64,000 nucleotides of DNA, taken from the NCBI RefSeq assembly GCF_007830295.1, contig NZ_VLKC01000002.1, forward strand, positions 5,082,675 to 5,146,674. Reading direction: 5' to 3'. The notes under the pieces were generated by a model. The model made no database searches, was not told the DNA's origin, and saw nothing but the letters and a program-made list of their open reading frames with translations. The position numbers and the translations under genes are program-made. Positions within the stretch are counted from its first letter, which is position 1. Each line of letters opens with the position of its first letter. Positions 53,101 through 61,181 of this stretch are shown here, piece after piece. The DNA comes from Sporomusa sp. KB1. GTDB taxonomy: Bacteria > Bacillota > Negativicutes > Sporomusales > Sporomusaceae.

Positions 53101-54721
53101 ACAGGCTGCTGCTGATTTCCCGCCAGGTGCCGCTTTGCAGGGTAAACGTGCCGACGCTGATACTGCTGCCAGCCGCCGGCGTGATGATGCCGGTTGTTGT
53201 GCCGTCGCCGCTGCCGAAGATGTTGGCCGCCAGCGTCAGGCCGCCATTTGTCGCGGTAATAGCGGAGTTGAGGTAGATGTTGTTTTGAGCCGACAGCGTC
53301 AAGGTATTGCTGCTGTCCCAGCTCATCGGGGCGCTGACGGTGATGTCTCCTGTCCCTATGCCGTCGGTGGCCAGGGTAATGTTATTGGAACCAAGTTCAG
53401 TAACCAACTCGTCGACATTCTTAACATTGCCGCCGGTAGCTCCGGTACTGATGGTATATTCTCCCGGGTCCAGAAGCAGGCTGCCGGTCTGGCCGTTGAC
53501 CGCTGTCGTATCGGTATGGCCCTGATACACCAGTGTCCTTTTACCCGAGGTCTCCACACTGCCGCCATTGCCGGATACACTGCCGCCTTTGGCAGTAATA
53601 GTACCGGCAAAATTGGTTGTATCGTTAGCCCACACTACAACGGTGCCGCCGTTGCCGCTGGTTATGGCATCGGCGTTGATGGTAGCGCCAGTTTGTACCG
53701 TCGTATTGGTGGCAGCGTATTCGCTGCTGCCGCCCTGGTACGCCCCACCGATGAGCGTGATGCCGCCAGCGGCGTCGCCGGATACGTCGATGGTTGAGCC
53801 GGTTTTAAGAGTGACGGTGTCGCCCAGCAGCTTGACCGTGCCGCCGGTCTGGCCTGCTGCTTTGCCGGAAGCATCCAGAGTGCCGCTATTGGTTACCGTA
53901 TTGCCCTCCAAGCGGATGACGCCGTTTACGTTGTTCACGCTTTGCGCCCGGATAACGCCGCTATTGTTGACAACGGTATTGAGGAGCGTGTCCTTAGTAC
54001 CGGCGCTCATGAGCACCAAACCGCCGCTGGCGGTGATGGTGCCGTTATTCGTAGCGCTGCCGTTCAGCGCGCCAGTGTCGACAGTGACGCTTAAGAGACT
54101 GTCGCCGCTAAAGTCGAGGCTGACCTTGCTGCCTGCCGCCAAACCGGTTACTTTGGCAGCAATGACGCCTTCATTGGCTGCTTTGGAACCGATGAGCACC
54201 GCTTCATTAGTCGCGGTTATCGTGCCCTGGTTGACCACACTGCCGGCGCTGCCGTCGGTTTGCCAGGTATAGTTGCCGTTTAGAAAATCGCTGTCGCTGA
54301 TATTCAAAGTGGAAGCCACCAGGCCGCCGACGTTGACCGACGAGCCTGGAGCAAAGAGTACGCCGTTGGGGTTAATAAGGTAGACTTTGCCGTTAGCGTT
54401 CAGGCTGCCGTAGATGTTTGACGCATCACTGCCGACGACTCGGTTTAAGGCTACCGAGCTGGCGTTTGGTTGAATGAAGTTCACCGTCTCGCCTTTGTCG
54501 ATGGAAAAGCTTTGCCAGTTAATAACGGCTTTATTGGTCGTTTGGTTAACTGTCATAGTTGAGCCGCTGCTTGCTATGGCCGCGCTGCCGCTCACCACCG
54601 TGCCGCCGGCGGGATTGGCCAGAGCCGGGCTGTAGGCCGATACGAACAGCAGCCCCGCTGCTACCGGCGGCAGTATAGCTTTGGTCAGGCGCTGCCAGCG
54701 CCGTTTCCATTTTCGTTGCAT
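50141..54721 (-). CDS. TPS exoprotein (TpsA): filamentous haemagglutinin N-domain, GLUG and YDG/MBG repeats
   Basis: The 1,526-residue protein has a long signal peptide (about 1-36, ending SALANP-like ALA), then the TPS secretion domain with the family motifs SIDKGETVNFIQPN and YLINPNGVLF. A long beta-helix-like region follows. Around residues 670-850 are GLUG repeats (GGLVGDNYGGSITNSYSTG and variants). Then come four 92-residue repeats coded by 276-bp tandem units (50608-51711), of the pattern TITYNVANATGTYGT and GLVSGDENAV, and a final MBG-type repeat. It is exported through TpsB and probably shown on the outer membrane as an adhesin. It follows tpsB by 12 bp. Confidence 0.92.
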   Translation of the reverse strand: MQRKWKRRWQRLTKAILPPVAAGLLFVSAYSPALANPAGGTVVSGSAAIASSGSTMTVNQTTNKAVINWQSFSIDKGETVNFIQPNASSVALNRVVGSDASNIYGSLNANGKVYLINPNGVLFAPGSSVNVGGLVASTLNISDSDFLNGNYTWQTDGSAGSVVNQGTITATNEAVLIGSKAANEGVIAAKVTGLAAGSKVSLDFSGDSLLSVTVDTGALNGSATNNGTITASGGLVLMSAGTKDTLLNTVVNNSGVIRAQSVNNVNGVIRLEGNTVTNSGTLDASGKAAGQTGGTVKLLGDTVTLKTGSTIDVSGDAAGGITLIGGAYQGGSSEYAATNTTVQTGATINADAITSGNGGTVVVWANDTTNFAGTITAKGGSVSGNGGSVETSGKRTLVYQGHTDTTAVNGQTGSLLLDPGEYTISTGATGGNVKNVDELVTELGSNNITLATDGIGTGDITVSAPMSWDSSNTLTLSAQNNIYLNSAITATNGGLTLAANIFGSGDGTTTGIITPAAGSSISVGTFTLQSGTWREISSSLSSFYAKDFRISGGTFIRALGGNGTSAGTAYQIADVYGLQGIGSAGMLGNYYTLANTIDASGTVTWNSGAGFAPIGNYSTRFTGSFDGGGHTITGLTVYRPSTDFVGLFGYTSSTAIISSVGLIGGSVTGNNYTGGLVGDNYGGSITNSYSTGAVKGSSFIGGLVGVNDGTIKNSYSTGAVIGSGNYVGGLVGDNYGGSITNSYSTGEVTGSGNYVGGLVGRSSGSSSSITNSYSTSTVTGNNYVGGLSGGNTGSIKNSYSTGAVKGSSFIGGLVGMNDYGTIKNSYSTGAVIGTAYVGGLVGHNSATITASYYATTDETGAAINSGSGYSSYGTGKTLEELTDPATFSDWGNDISATGGSSAVWRIYAGCTTPLLRNFLTPLTVTVAGSSTTYDGSAYTGATASYSVTPDSALLLGTLSYTYTDQATNTAGEAKNAGTYIVSGTGLYSSQQGYDITYVNGTLTIAKQAITYSVADAASTYGTLAAPTVTLTGLVSGDAGAVTGTVALTDNSNNAVTLAYNTAAGSYTESVSGLTGTAAGNYELSASGNTNGTLTIAKKTITYSVADASGTYGTLTTTGAVTLSGLVSGDENVVSGTVALTNSSNQAVTLVYNTAVGGYTESVSGLTGTASGNYVLAGSGNTTGTLTINSKTITYNVANATGTYGTMASTGAVTLTGLVSGDENAVSGTVALTNSSNQAVTLVYNTAVGGYTESVNALTGTASGNYVLAGSGNTTGTLTINPKTITYNVANATGTYGTLASTGTVTLNGLVSGDESKVTSTAGLTNSSNQAVTLAYNTAAGTYTESVSGLSGTAAGNYEISTSGNTTGTLTIARADLTITASNQSKTYGKSLDLGTTAFGVNGLVTGDSVTSVVLTSSGADATAKAGKYTITAGGASGSGLGNYNIIYADGVLTVQSFTNPAYDGAVSYADHMANGLHGPLKPYGQPYGLGGASGYQAGASGSAAPLTIVGTGINTGGYLLMSDTAQ
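50608..51711 (-). repeat. Four tandem 276-bp units in tpsA
   Basis: Units start at 50608, 50884, 51160 and 51436 with the same spacing of 276 bp. Units 2 and 3 are the most alike; the outer two differ more. Each codes 92 residues of the YDG type. Repeats of this kind change number easily by recombination. Confidence 0.85.
52190..52745 (-). repeat. GLUG-coding short repeats in tpsA
   Basis: Units of about 60-80 bp code for GGLVG...SI(T/K)NSYSTG(A/E)V. On the plus strand they read CCCACCAGCCCGCCGACATA and similar. Seven or eight units can be counted; they are coding repeats and not a CRISPR array. Confidence 0.75.
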
Positions 54722-54733
54722 ATTGATTCCTCC

Positions 54734-56443
54734 CTAGAAATATTTCACACCCTGCAGCCAGAAACGGCCGCTCTTGTCAGCATCCGCCGTCGCTTGTTCA
54801 TTATCAAGCTTCCAAGCGTAGTCCATACGGATGACGAAGTCCCGGTCCCTTGTCCATAAGAGTCCCAGACCTGCCGCCATCAGGCTGCGCCGGTTGTCGT
54901 CCGTGCTGTAGGGATGCTTGTTTACCATGACGTTGCCGTAATCGCAGAAGGTGTTCAGGTAGAGGTTGTTGGGGCCGCCGGACAGGCCCGGCAGCCGCCA
55001 TCTGAACTCTCCTGTCAGCTTATAGCCTTGGTCGCCGGAGGCTTCTCCCTGCGGATAGGACCGTACGCCGTCCGCACCGCCAAGGTACAGTTTTTCGGAA
55101 GAGTCGAGGTTCTTGTCGGCCAACTGGCCGGTAAAGCTCAAGTAGAAGTTGAGGTTTTGGGCCACATATTGCTGGCGTTGATAAGTAAGTACGGTTTTAT
55201 TAAAGTCGCCGCTGGTCCGGGCGGTGGAGACATCGTTTGCCTGCGCCGAAGCGTCGTTGATGTCGAGGTTGCCCCGGTAGTGGGTGAGGCTGAAGGCGTT
55301 ATTGCCGCCGCCCAACCAGATATCGGCAAAGCTGCCGGACAGGCCCAGGTTCCAAAGTTTGCTGCTGCGCGGTGAATAGCTGCCGTAGTCGGCTATATTG
55401 TCTTTGAGGTGCTTGACGTCATAGCCGACGGTGCCGTAGAGGCTGAATGACCGGCTGCGAATGAAGGGGTAGCTTATGGCGTAGCTGGTAACGGCTGCCC
55501 GACCGGTGGCCCCGAGGTCGGCGTATTCTTCGCCCAGGGTATAGCCGACGTGGGAGTATTTCACTTCGGCTTTGGCACCGTCATAGCCGAGAGGTGCGCT
55601 GTAGCCGAAGTTGTAGTTGTTGATGCCGTCGCTAGTCGTGAGGCCGCCGATAGTTAGCGCGTCGCCGTAATGATCGCTGAAGTTGTTGAAGGTGATTTGG
55701 GTACCGTAACGGGTCCGGCCGGTGTAGCGATTGCCCCAGTTATCGGCATAAACTGCGCCGCTGGTTTTATCTGTGTCGCCGGTTTCGAGGATGAGATCGG
55801 CGGTGCCGGCTTCTTGGCCTGGCGATAGAGTAGCCTTAACAGTAACGCCGGATAAATCATTGATTAAGAGCAGGGCCCGCTCCAGCGGAGCGCGGGTGAT
55901 AAGCATGCCGGGCTTGGTACAAAACAGCATAGCTTTCAACTGCTCCTGGTCGATATGGCCGTCACCGCTGATTTTCACCTGACCGTATTTGCCGGGAACG
56001 ACGGCGATTTCAACATTGCCGTCTTTTATCGTCTGAGCCGGTATGTAGGCAAAGGCGACAAGATAGCCTTGCTGGCGCAGGTGCTTGGTTAAGCGGACGG
56101 CCAACTCATTAAGACCGTTTAAGGTGATTTCCTGGCCGGCTTCCTTTTGGATGAGAGGTAACAGTTCGCTTTCCGGCAACGGGGATTCGCCGCTAATACG
56201 AAAACCCTTGACCGGAATCTTCTGCTGACCGTCGGCGCTGACTACCGGTTCACGTTCTTCGACGGTGATGCTTGGCCCCTTTTGTGCCGGCGCTTGAACC
56301 GTCGGCGGCTTGACGCCTTCTAAGGCAGTGCCGCTATAGGACGTATTGGACGGCGCGGCCAAAGCAGGATATGTGGTCAAAAGACTCGCTGCCGTTAAGA
56401 GGAAAACGAGTTTTTTGTTAGTTCGGTAACTTACGTTTTTCAT
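54734..56443 (-). CDS. TPS outer-membrane transporter (TpsB, ShlB/FhaC family)
   Basis: The 569-residue protein has a signal peptide (LVFLLTAASLLTTYPALAAP), two POTRA-like domains (IPVKGFRISGESPLPESELL and VPGKYGQVKISGDGHI) and a C-terminal 16-strand barrel domain with VRSYPQGEASGDQG, the VRGY-type loop that closes the pore. The terminal residue is Phe, as usual for outer-membrane proteins. It exports TpsA. The gene is first in the TPS operon; GGAAGG before the ATG at 56443 decides the start against a 25-codon longer frame. Confidence 0.92.
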   Translation of the reverse strand: MKNVSYRTNKKLVFLLTAASLLTTYPALAAPSNTSYSGTALEGVKPPTVQAPAQKGPSITVEEREPVVSADGQQKIPVKGFRISGESPLPESELLPLIQKEAGQEITLNGLNELAVRLTKHLRQQGYLVAFAYIPAQTIKDGNVEIAVVPGKYGQVKISGDGHIDQEQLKAMLFCTKPGMLITRAPLERALLLINDLSGVTVKATLSPGQEAGTADLILETGDTDKTSGAVYADNWGNRYTGRTRYGTQITFNNFSDHYGDALTIGGLTTSDGINNYNFGYSAPLGYDGAKAEVKYSHVGYTLGEEYADLGATGRAAVTSYAISYPFIRSRSFSLYGTVGYDVKHLKDNIADYGSYSPRSSKLWNLGLSGSFADIWLGGGNNAFSLTHYRGNLDINDASAQANDVSTARTSGDFNKTVLTYQRQQYVAQNLNFYLSFTGQLADKNLDSSEKLYLGGADGVRSYPQGEASGDQGYKLTGEFRWRLPGLSGGPNNLYLNTFCDYGNVMVNKHPYSTDDNRRSLMAAGLGLLWTRDRDFVIRMDYAWKLDNEQATADADKSGRFWLQGVKYF

Positions 56444-56566
56444 AAATTCATCCTTCCATCTGTTTTTTTGCTGCCATATTGCATTACACAGAGCGTTTTT
56501 CAGCTTACAATGTAACATTGCTGTTGGCTATATAGAAAATTATAACAATAACTTCAGTACAAAATT

Positions 56567-56586
56567 TTAAACAAAGTTTAAACTTT
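56567..56586. promoter_or_regulatory. Response-regulator-type box in front of tpsB
   Basis: The 20 bases TTAAACAAAGTTTAAACTTT occur again exactly at 58919-58938. The hexamer TTAAAC occurs twice with an 11-bp period, as in the binding sites of OmpR/PhoB regulators. The box lies about 125 bases upstream of the tpsB start codon. Confidence 0.6.
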
Positions 56587-56682
56587 CTTCAGCCAGCCAA
56601 TGGGCGGAGACAGGCCCGGGCGCAAAAAAAGGACTAGGCTGTGTGCCAAGTCCGACAAAGTAGTGGTAAAGGTGCAAGCAGC

Positions 56683-56729
56683 AAACAGCAAAGGAAGACC
56701 TCTCCTTGCGAGATCTTCCTTTGCTGTTT
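56683..56729. terminator. Hairpin after the histidine kinase gene
   Basis: A 16-bp perfect stem AAACAGCAAAGGAAGA with a 15-base loop, starting at the kinase stop codon; it isolates the kinase gene from the TPS promoter. Confidence 0.75.
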
Positions 56730-58756
56730 CACTCGATAGCCGGCAAGAGAAAGTGGATGGTGCAGCCGCGGCTTACGGTAGTGTCCACCCAAATCCGGCC
56801 GCTATGGGCGAGGATAATTTCTTTGGCAATGGCCAGACCCAGGCCGCTATGTTCGGAGGGGTTGTCCCTGGCGGTTTCCTTGCCACGGCAAAAACGTTCA
56901 AAGATGCGCGAAGCCTGCTCTGGCTCGATGCCAATGCCGTCATCGGCCACTGTAAAGCAGATAAACTGGCCGCTGCCAGCACCAGACAAATTGGCAGGCA
57001 GCGTATCGGCCAGGCAGCAGCCGATGGCAATGCTGCCGCCTGGCGAGGTGTAGCGCAGGGAATTGCTGATGAGATTGGCAAACACCTGGTCCAGCCGGTC
57101 TTCATCGGCCATTATCCTGACAGCCGGCGGGATGCGGCTATTGTTTTCAAAGGTAATACCGGCATTTTGGACATCGTAGAGATATTTTTGATAGATATTT
57201 TCGACCAGGGACGCCGCCACAACTGGCGCCAGGCGGAAGCGTTCCTGCTGGGATTCGATTTTGGCCAGTTCGAACAAGTCCTGAATGAGGCGGTTGAAAC
57301 CGAGCATCTTGTCATGAATCCGTTTGATGTACGCCCGCTGCTGGTCAGGCGATTCGACGACCTCCTCCAGAAGAAGCTCGGCGTGCCCCAGCACCGAGCT
57401 TACCGGTGTTCTCAGGTCATGGGAGATGTTGGCCAGCAAACGGCGGCGCGATTCTTCCATGACTTTGAGCTGGTGGGTTCTGATATCGACCAGTTTTTCC
57501 AGACCGGTGGAATATACCTTTACCTTGTCCTGCAGCCGAAAAAAGCGATTGGCCATAACCATAGTACTGATTAATACCAGGGCCATCACGCCCCACATGA
57601 CAAAGTTACCTGGAATGTAACTTTCATATTCTACCGTTTCCACCATCCCGCTGGCAAAAGCAACGCCAAACATAAACACTAACAGTTTTCTGTCCCAGGA
57701 AACGACAGTGAACTGATAAAGCGAATACAGGCTGGCGATACCACAAAGGAGCATGCCCAGATACGGACTAACAAACGTTGTGAAGTAATACCAAAAGATT
57801 GCATTGTCATAGAGCAGCAGCAAACCGTCCGTTACAACGGCATACAGTAGCATCCCTCTGGTATAATAGCCAAACATGGTTTCAATAACAGCTTTGTCTC
57901 TTTTTTGCTGGCCCTCTAAATACACATAGGCAAACCGGGCGAAAACCGGCGCAACGGTAATTGCGGCTACATAATACAGACGCGTGTCGTATGTTGTTTC
58001 CAAGCCAAGATGATATCGCCACTGGGAGCCGTAAAAGATATAGACACTTAGACTAATGACACCAAGGCTGAAAAAAAGGAGTTCCTTTTGCTGCCGACGT
58101 ATCGCGAAAAAAAATAATAAAGCCGTGCCCAGCAGCAGGAATACACTGCTAAACACGAAATTAACGCTTTCCGCGCGGATCAGTTGATTGATAAGTTGGC
58201 TGTATTCGCCGATGGCAACCGGCTCGCTGTAAAGTCCACCAATATTGGAATAATAGCGGTTAACTCGAATAGCCACCAAATTACGACCGTCTGCCGCTAA
58301 AATGGCAGCCGGGATTTGATAAATACGGATCTTGTTATTATCTAGCTCGTCTGCTCGCCCTGAACCACTGCTGCCAACCTGGTAACCATTCACATAGACT
58401 TCATCAGCGGAGGCGATTTTCCCAAGCTGAATTCCCAAGTCATACAGAGTTTTACCGGGTTCTATATAGATCCATTTACGGTACCAAAGATACCCGGTCT
58501 GACCGGGGAACAGTTCCTGCGTATTGGCTGGCACCTGGATGGCCTGCCAGTCGGCATCGTTATACAGAGGACTGCTAAATTCCGGGCTGTCTGCCTGCTT
58601 GATCTTCCAGGAGTCGTCCAGGATAACAGTAGGATAACCGCCCGCCCCCATCGTCAGTTGGCCATAGCCAGCAACCGGCAAACCGGCGGTCCCTAGAAAA
58701 AAAAGTATCGCTAGCAGGCTTGCTAGCAGCTGCCGTTTGTGATCTTTACTCATCAT
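56729..58756 (-). CDS. Sensor histidine kinase with 7TM sensor (7TMR-DISM type)
   Basis: The 675-residue kinase has an N-terminal signal anchor, an extracytoplasmic jelly-roll domain (residues 40-190; LDDSWKIKQ, GYLWYRKWIYI, ADEVYVNGYQVG), seven close hydrophobic spans (about 205-410), a coiled linker, a HisKA box LLANISHDLRTPVSSVLGHA with the phospho-His, and HATPase motifs (FANLISNSLRYTSPGG, FTVADDGIGIEP, SGLGLAIAKEI). The jelly-roll resembles carbohydrate-binding domains, so a glycan or cell-wall signal is possible. It is divergent from its response regulator gene. The ATG at 58756 follows AGAAGGTG. Confidence 0.9.
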   Translation of the reverse strand: MMSKDHKRQLLASLLAILFFLGTAGLPVAGYGQLTMGAGGYPTVILDDSWKIKQADSPEFSSPLYNDADWQAIQVPANTQELFPGQTGYLWYRKWIYIEPGKTLYDLGIQLGKIASADEVYVNGYQVGSSGSGRADELDNNKIRIYQIPAAILAADGRNLVAIRVNRYYSNIGGLYSEPVAIGEYSQLINQLIRAESVNFVFSSVFLLLGTALLFFFAIRRQQKELLFFSLGVISLSVYIFYGSQWRYHLGLETTYDTRLYYVAAITVAPVFARFAYVYLEGQQKRDKAVIETMFGYYTRGMLLYAVVTDGLLLLYDNAIFWYYFTTFVSPYLGMLLCGIASLYSLYQFTVVSWDRKLLVFMFGVAFASGMVETVEYESYIPGNFVMWGVMALVLISTMVMANRFFRLQDKVKVYSTGLEKLVDIRTHQLKVMEESRRRLLANISHDLRTPVSSVLGHAELLLEEVVESPDQQRAYIKRIHDKMLGFNRLIQDLFELAKIESQQERFRLAPVVAASLVENIYQKYLYDVQNAGITFENNSRIPPAVRIMADEDRLDQVFANLISNSLRYTSPGGSIAIGCCLADTLPANLSGAGSGQFICFTVADDGIGIEPEQASRIFERFCRGKETARDNPSEHSGLGLAIAKEIILAHSGRIWVDTTVSRGCTIHFLLPAIE

Positions 58757-58918
58757 CCGAACGCACCTTCTCTCGCACCATTCATCATCCAAATAAGTCC
58801 TTTTTACCCTACTGGTGTTTTCGCTACAATCACCTAATTCTCCTGTTTAGCGGGATTTCCTCGTCAGGGAAGCTCAGGCACTGGCTGCTAGGAGACAAAC
58901 CCGCCCTGCCGCAAAAAG

Positions 58919-58938
58919 TTAAACAAAGTTTAAACTTT
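58919..58938. promoter_or_regulatory. Response-regulator-type box between kinase and regulator
   Basis: Second exact copy of TTAAACAAAGTTTAAACTTT, in the divergent promoter region of the two-component genes, which suggests self-control. Confidence 0.6.
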
Positions 58939-59080
58939 TTAGCCGGCGGTTTAGCCCAAACAGGTATCAGGCCAGTAACCATGCGTTTTGGGGCCCATAG
59001 CTGCTCCGGACGCGGCCGTGCTGCCGTTCGGCAGGAGTAAGCGTTGTAAACGCGAACTAGTAGAAGCGAGGTGGCTTGTT

Positions 59081-59776
59081 ATGACAGAGCAAAAAATTCT
59101 CATTATTGAAGATGATAAAGATATCAGTGAAATCATAGCGGTATATTTAAGCAAAAACGGCTTTGACTGCCAGCAGGCGTTTGACGGCAACGAGGCGCTC
59201 CGTATGGCGCGGGAGGTGGAGCCGTCTCTCTTGATTCTTGATGTGCAGTTGCCGGGGCGGGACGGCGTCGATATCTGCCAGGTGCTGCGCCAGGAAACCG
59301 ATATCCCGATCTTATTCCTCAGCTGTCTGGGGGAAGAGCAGGATAAAATCCGCGGTCTGGACGCCGGCGGTGACGACTACATAACCAAACCGTTCAGCCT
59401 GGCCGAACTATTAGCCCGCGTGAACGCAGCCTTACGGCGCAGCGGCCTGCCGGATACGTCCGTAACCCGCAAGCAAGTGCTGGAGTTCCCGGGGCTAAAA
59501 ATTGACCTGGCAGAGTCGCTGGCCTGGCTGGGCGGCAGAGCGCTGGACCTAACGCAGCTGGAATTTCAGGTGCTGGTACGCCTGGCCCGCAATCCCGGTT
59601 GGCCGTTTACCAGTGAGCAGCTGTTTTCGCTGATCTGGGGCGAAAAATGCATTGATACCCGGACGGTGGCAGTGCATATCAACCGCCTGCGCAAAAAGCT
59701 GGAGCAAAATGAAGGCAAGCGGGAGTATATCCTCACTGTTTGGGGCAAAGGGTATAAATTTAATAATCAGTTGTAA
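59081..59776 (+). CDS. OmpR-family response regulator
   Basis: The 231-residue regulator has a receiver domain (ILIIEDDKDISEIIA, phospho-Asp in LLILDVQLPGRDG, Lys in DDYITKPFSLAELLARV) and a C-terminal winged-helix domain (LDLTQLEFQVLVRLARNP, then DTRTVAVHINRLRKKLE and VWGKGYKFN). GCGAGGTGG precedes the ATG at 59081. It pairs with the divergent kinase and probably binds the 11-bp-period boxes at 58919 and 56567. Confidence 0.93.
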   Translation: MTEQKILIIEDDKDISEIIAVYLSKNGFDCQQAFDGNEALRMAREVEPSLLILDVQLPGRDGVDICQVLRQETDIPILFLSCLGEEQDKIRGLDAGGDDYITKPFSLAELLARVNAALRRSGLPDTSVTRKQVLEFPGLKIDLAESLAWLGGRALDLTQLEFQVLVRLARNPGWPFTSEQLFSLIWGEKCIDTRTVAVHINRLRKKLEQNEGKREYILTVWGKGYKFNNQL

Positions 59777-60070
59777 GCCTAGTGCCTTGTAAACCCAAGA
59801 AGAGAGCTGCTGCTGCGGAACGCCCGGCTGGGTTGGCCGGTGGTGTTGCGGGCGGTCCGGCTGGGAGCGTATGAGGAGAGTGCAGCGAGGCGAAACACCG
59901 CAAGGAGCGGACGATCGGACATAGAGCGCCGTCGTAGGGGTATTGGTTGGCACTGAGCGGAGCAGCCCGAGGACGGCAGGCGGAAGACGCGCCAGCGGCT
60001 GCAGCGCCGCCCGCAGGAATGCGGAGCGGGTGTTTCATGATACTAGCATGTAATATAAAGGAAAATCTCC
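59777..60070. other. GC-rich gap, no gene seen
   Basis: After the regulator stop this stretch is very GC- and G-rich on the plus strand, unlike the AT-rich region that follows. Reading frames on both strands are uninterrupted only because of this base bias; none has a ribosome site and a recognisable product. An untranslated RNA cannot be excluded. Confidence 0.4.
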
Positions 60071-60099
60071 TTGACAATATCATCTATACGAAATATAAT
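60071..60099 (+). promoter_or_regulatory. Consensus promoter of the TetR gene
   Basis: TTGACA (60071-60076) and TATAAT (60094-60099) are separated by 17 bases, the full sigma-70/sigma-A consensus. An operator begins at the next base. Confidence 0.85.
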
Positions 60100-60112
60100 T
60101 TGAATTGTTCAA
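60100..60112. promoter_or_regulatory. TetR operator, site 1
   Basis: TTGAATTGTTCAA, an inverted repeat TTGAA-N3-TTCAA, overlaps the start of transcription of the tetR gene, a place where a bound repressor would block RNA polymerase. Confidence 0.75.
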
Positions 60113-60121
60113 TTAACGGAG

Positions 60122-60757
60122 GTGATTCTTTTAGCTAGGCCGCCACAAGACGCAAAGATTAAAATGGATGAAATCCTGGATATAGCCGAACCACTGTTTG
60201 CCGCTAACGGCTACCGGAAAACAACCATCCGGGACATTGCCAAAGCGCTAGGCGGCGCGCAGGGACTGCTCTATTATTACTTTAAATCCAAAGAAGAAAT
60301 CCTTGAAGCCCTTATCAACCGGCAAATCGCCCATTTTTTGGCTGATATCAGCACTATGTCATCGTCTGCCGATATGCTTCCGCCCCGTAAAATTGAATTC
60401 GTCGTACATACCTTTTTCCGGACAGCCCACTATAAAGACGGTCTTTTTCTTGATTTTCTCCATGACGAAAAACATCTGCATATAAAGAATAAAATCTTTC
60501 AACAGGCAGCCCTCTTGCTGAAGCCTTCATTGTTAAGGATTATCGAGGAAGGGGTCCGCAAGCAATATTTTGCTATTACTCATCTTCCGGTTGCGCTAAC
60601 GTTCATCATGTCCATCATGCTATGTTTGGCCGACACGCTGTGTGAAAAAATTCCAGATGAAGAAATGACCTCCCACCTGCAAATGGCTAACTCTCTTATT
60701 GAAAAAGCACTGGGAGTGCCTGAGAATACCTTGCATTTATCTTTAGTTACTGCCTGA
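60122..60757 (+). CDS. TetR-family repressor of the efflux operon
   Basis: The 211-residue protein has an N-terminal HTH (ILDIAEPLFAANGYRKTTIR, DIAKALGGAQGLLYYYFKSK) and a C-terminal ligand-binding helical domain without a specific motif. The TGGAG-like start is odd: GGAGGTGA overlaps the only upstream start codon (GTG at 60122), and the best-spaced position carries TTA, so the true start is unclear; ATG at 60164 would lose only a short arm. Its operators lie at 60100, 60814 and 60905. It most likely represses itself and the efflux genes and is released by a toxic ligand. Confidence 0.88.
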   Translation: MILLARPPQDAKIKMDEILDIAEPLFAANGYRKTTIRDIAKALGGAQGLLYYYFKSKEEILEALINRQIAHFLADISTMSSSADMLPPRKIEFVVHTFFRTAHYKDGLFLDFLHDEKHLHIKNKIFQQAALLLKPSLLRIIEEGVRKQYFAITHLPVALTFIMSIMLCLADTLCEKIPDEEMTSHLQMANSLIEKALGVPENTLHLSLVTA

Positions 60758-60813
60758 CACAGCACATGATTATCCAACCGTTTACTACGGTATGGATAAA
60801 TTTTGCCCTTTAA

Positions 60814-60826
60814 TTGAATTGTTCAA
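60814..60826. promoter_or_regulatory. TetR operator, site 2
   Basis: TTGAATTGTTCAA, the same 13 bases as site 1, lies 57 bases after the tetR stop codon. Confidence 0.75.
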
Positions 60827-60904
60827 AAAATAATTGCCACTATTCTTTAAACCTTCTTCATACCATCCAATCAAGCTGTTTGGGTGATTTTTCATACTCA
60901 TTAA

Positions 60905-60917
60905 TTGAACAGTTCAA
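60905..60917. promoter_or_regulatory. TetR operator, site 3
   Basis: TTGAACAGTTCAA has the same arms with a different 3-base centre. It lies 26 bases before the start codon of the next gene, where a repressor would block the efflux operon. Confidence 0.75.
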
Positions 60918-60942
60918 ATATTTTTTAACTGAGAGGTGTAAC

Positions 60943-61176
60943 GTGCAAACCACCATGCGCCATTTTCTCATTGACAATATTCCCGTTGAAGCGTCTCCCT
61001 CTTTATCACACGAGGAAATTACAACTCTATTGAATGACATCAGTCAGTCCTGGATTTGGGAAGGCAGACAATTGGGTAGAGTTGAGTTTTTCCGCCAAGG
61101 ACAATGGGTTCATGTATGTATGTACGAAAAGCCTTCCACTTTGCTCATCCCCCTATCAAATCATATCAAGGAGTGA
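60943..61176 (+). CDS. Small protein at the head of the efflux operon (77 aa)
   Basis: A GTG start at 60943 follows GAGAGGTG. The product (MRHFLIDNIPVEASPSLSHE, then QSWIWEGRQLGRVEFFRQGQ) has many aromatic residues and no membrane span or signal. It ends 5 bases before the membrane-fusion-protein gene and its operator sits just upstream, so it is part of the regulated operon. The family is not recognised. Confidence 0.65.
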   Translation: MQTTMRHFLIDNIPVEASPSLSHEEITTLLNDISQSWIWEGRQLGRVEFFRQGQWVHVCMYEKPSTLLIPLSNHIKE

Positions 61177-61181
61177 ATACT

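Noticed and set aside
52193..54272. Long plus-strand frames with Arg/Ala/Val-rich products inside tpsA
   Set aside because: They are antisense shadows of a GC-rich repetitive gene.
59549..60083. Frames on the minus strand overlapping the response regulator and the gap after it
   Set aside because: Open only because of base bias; no ribosome site and no family pattern.
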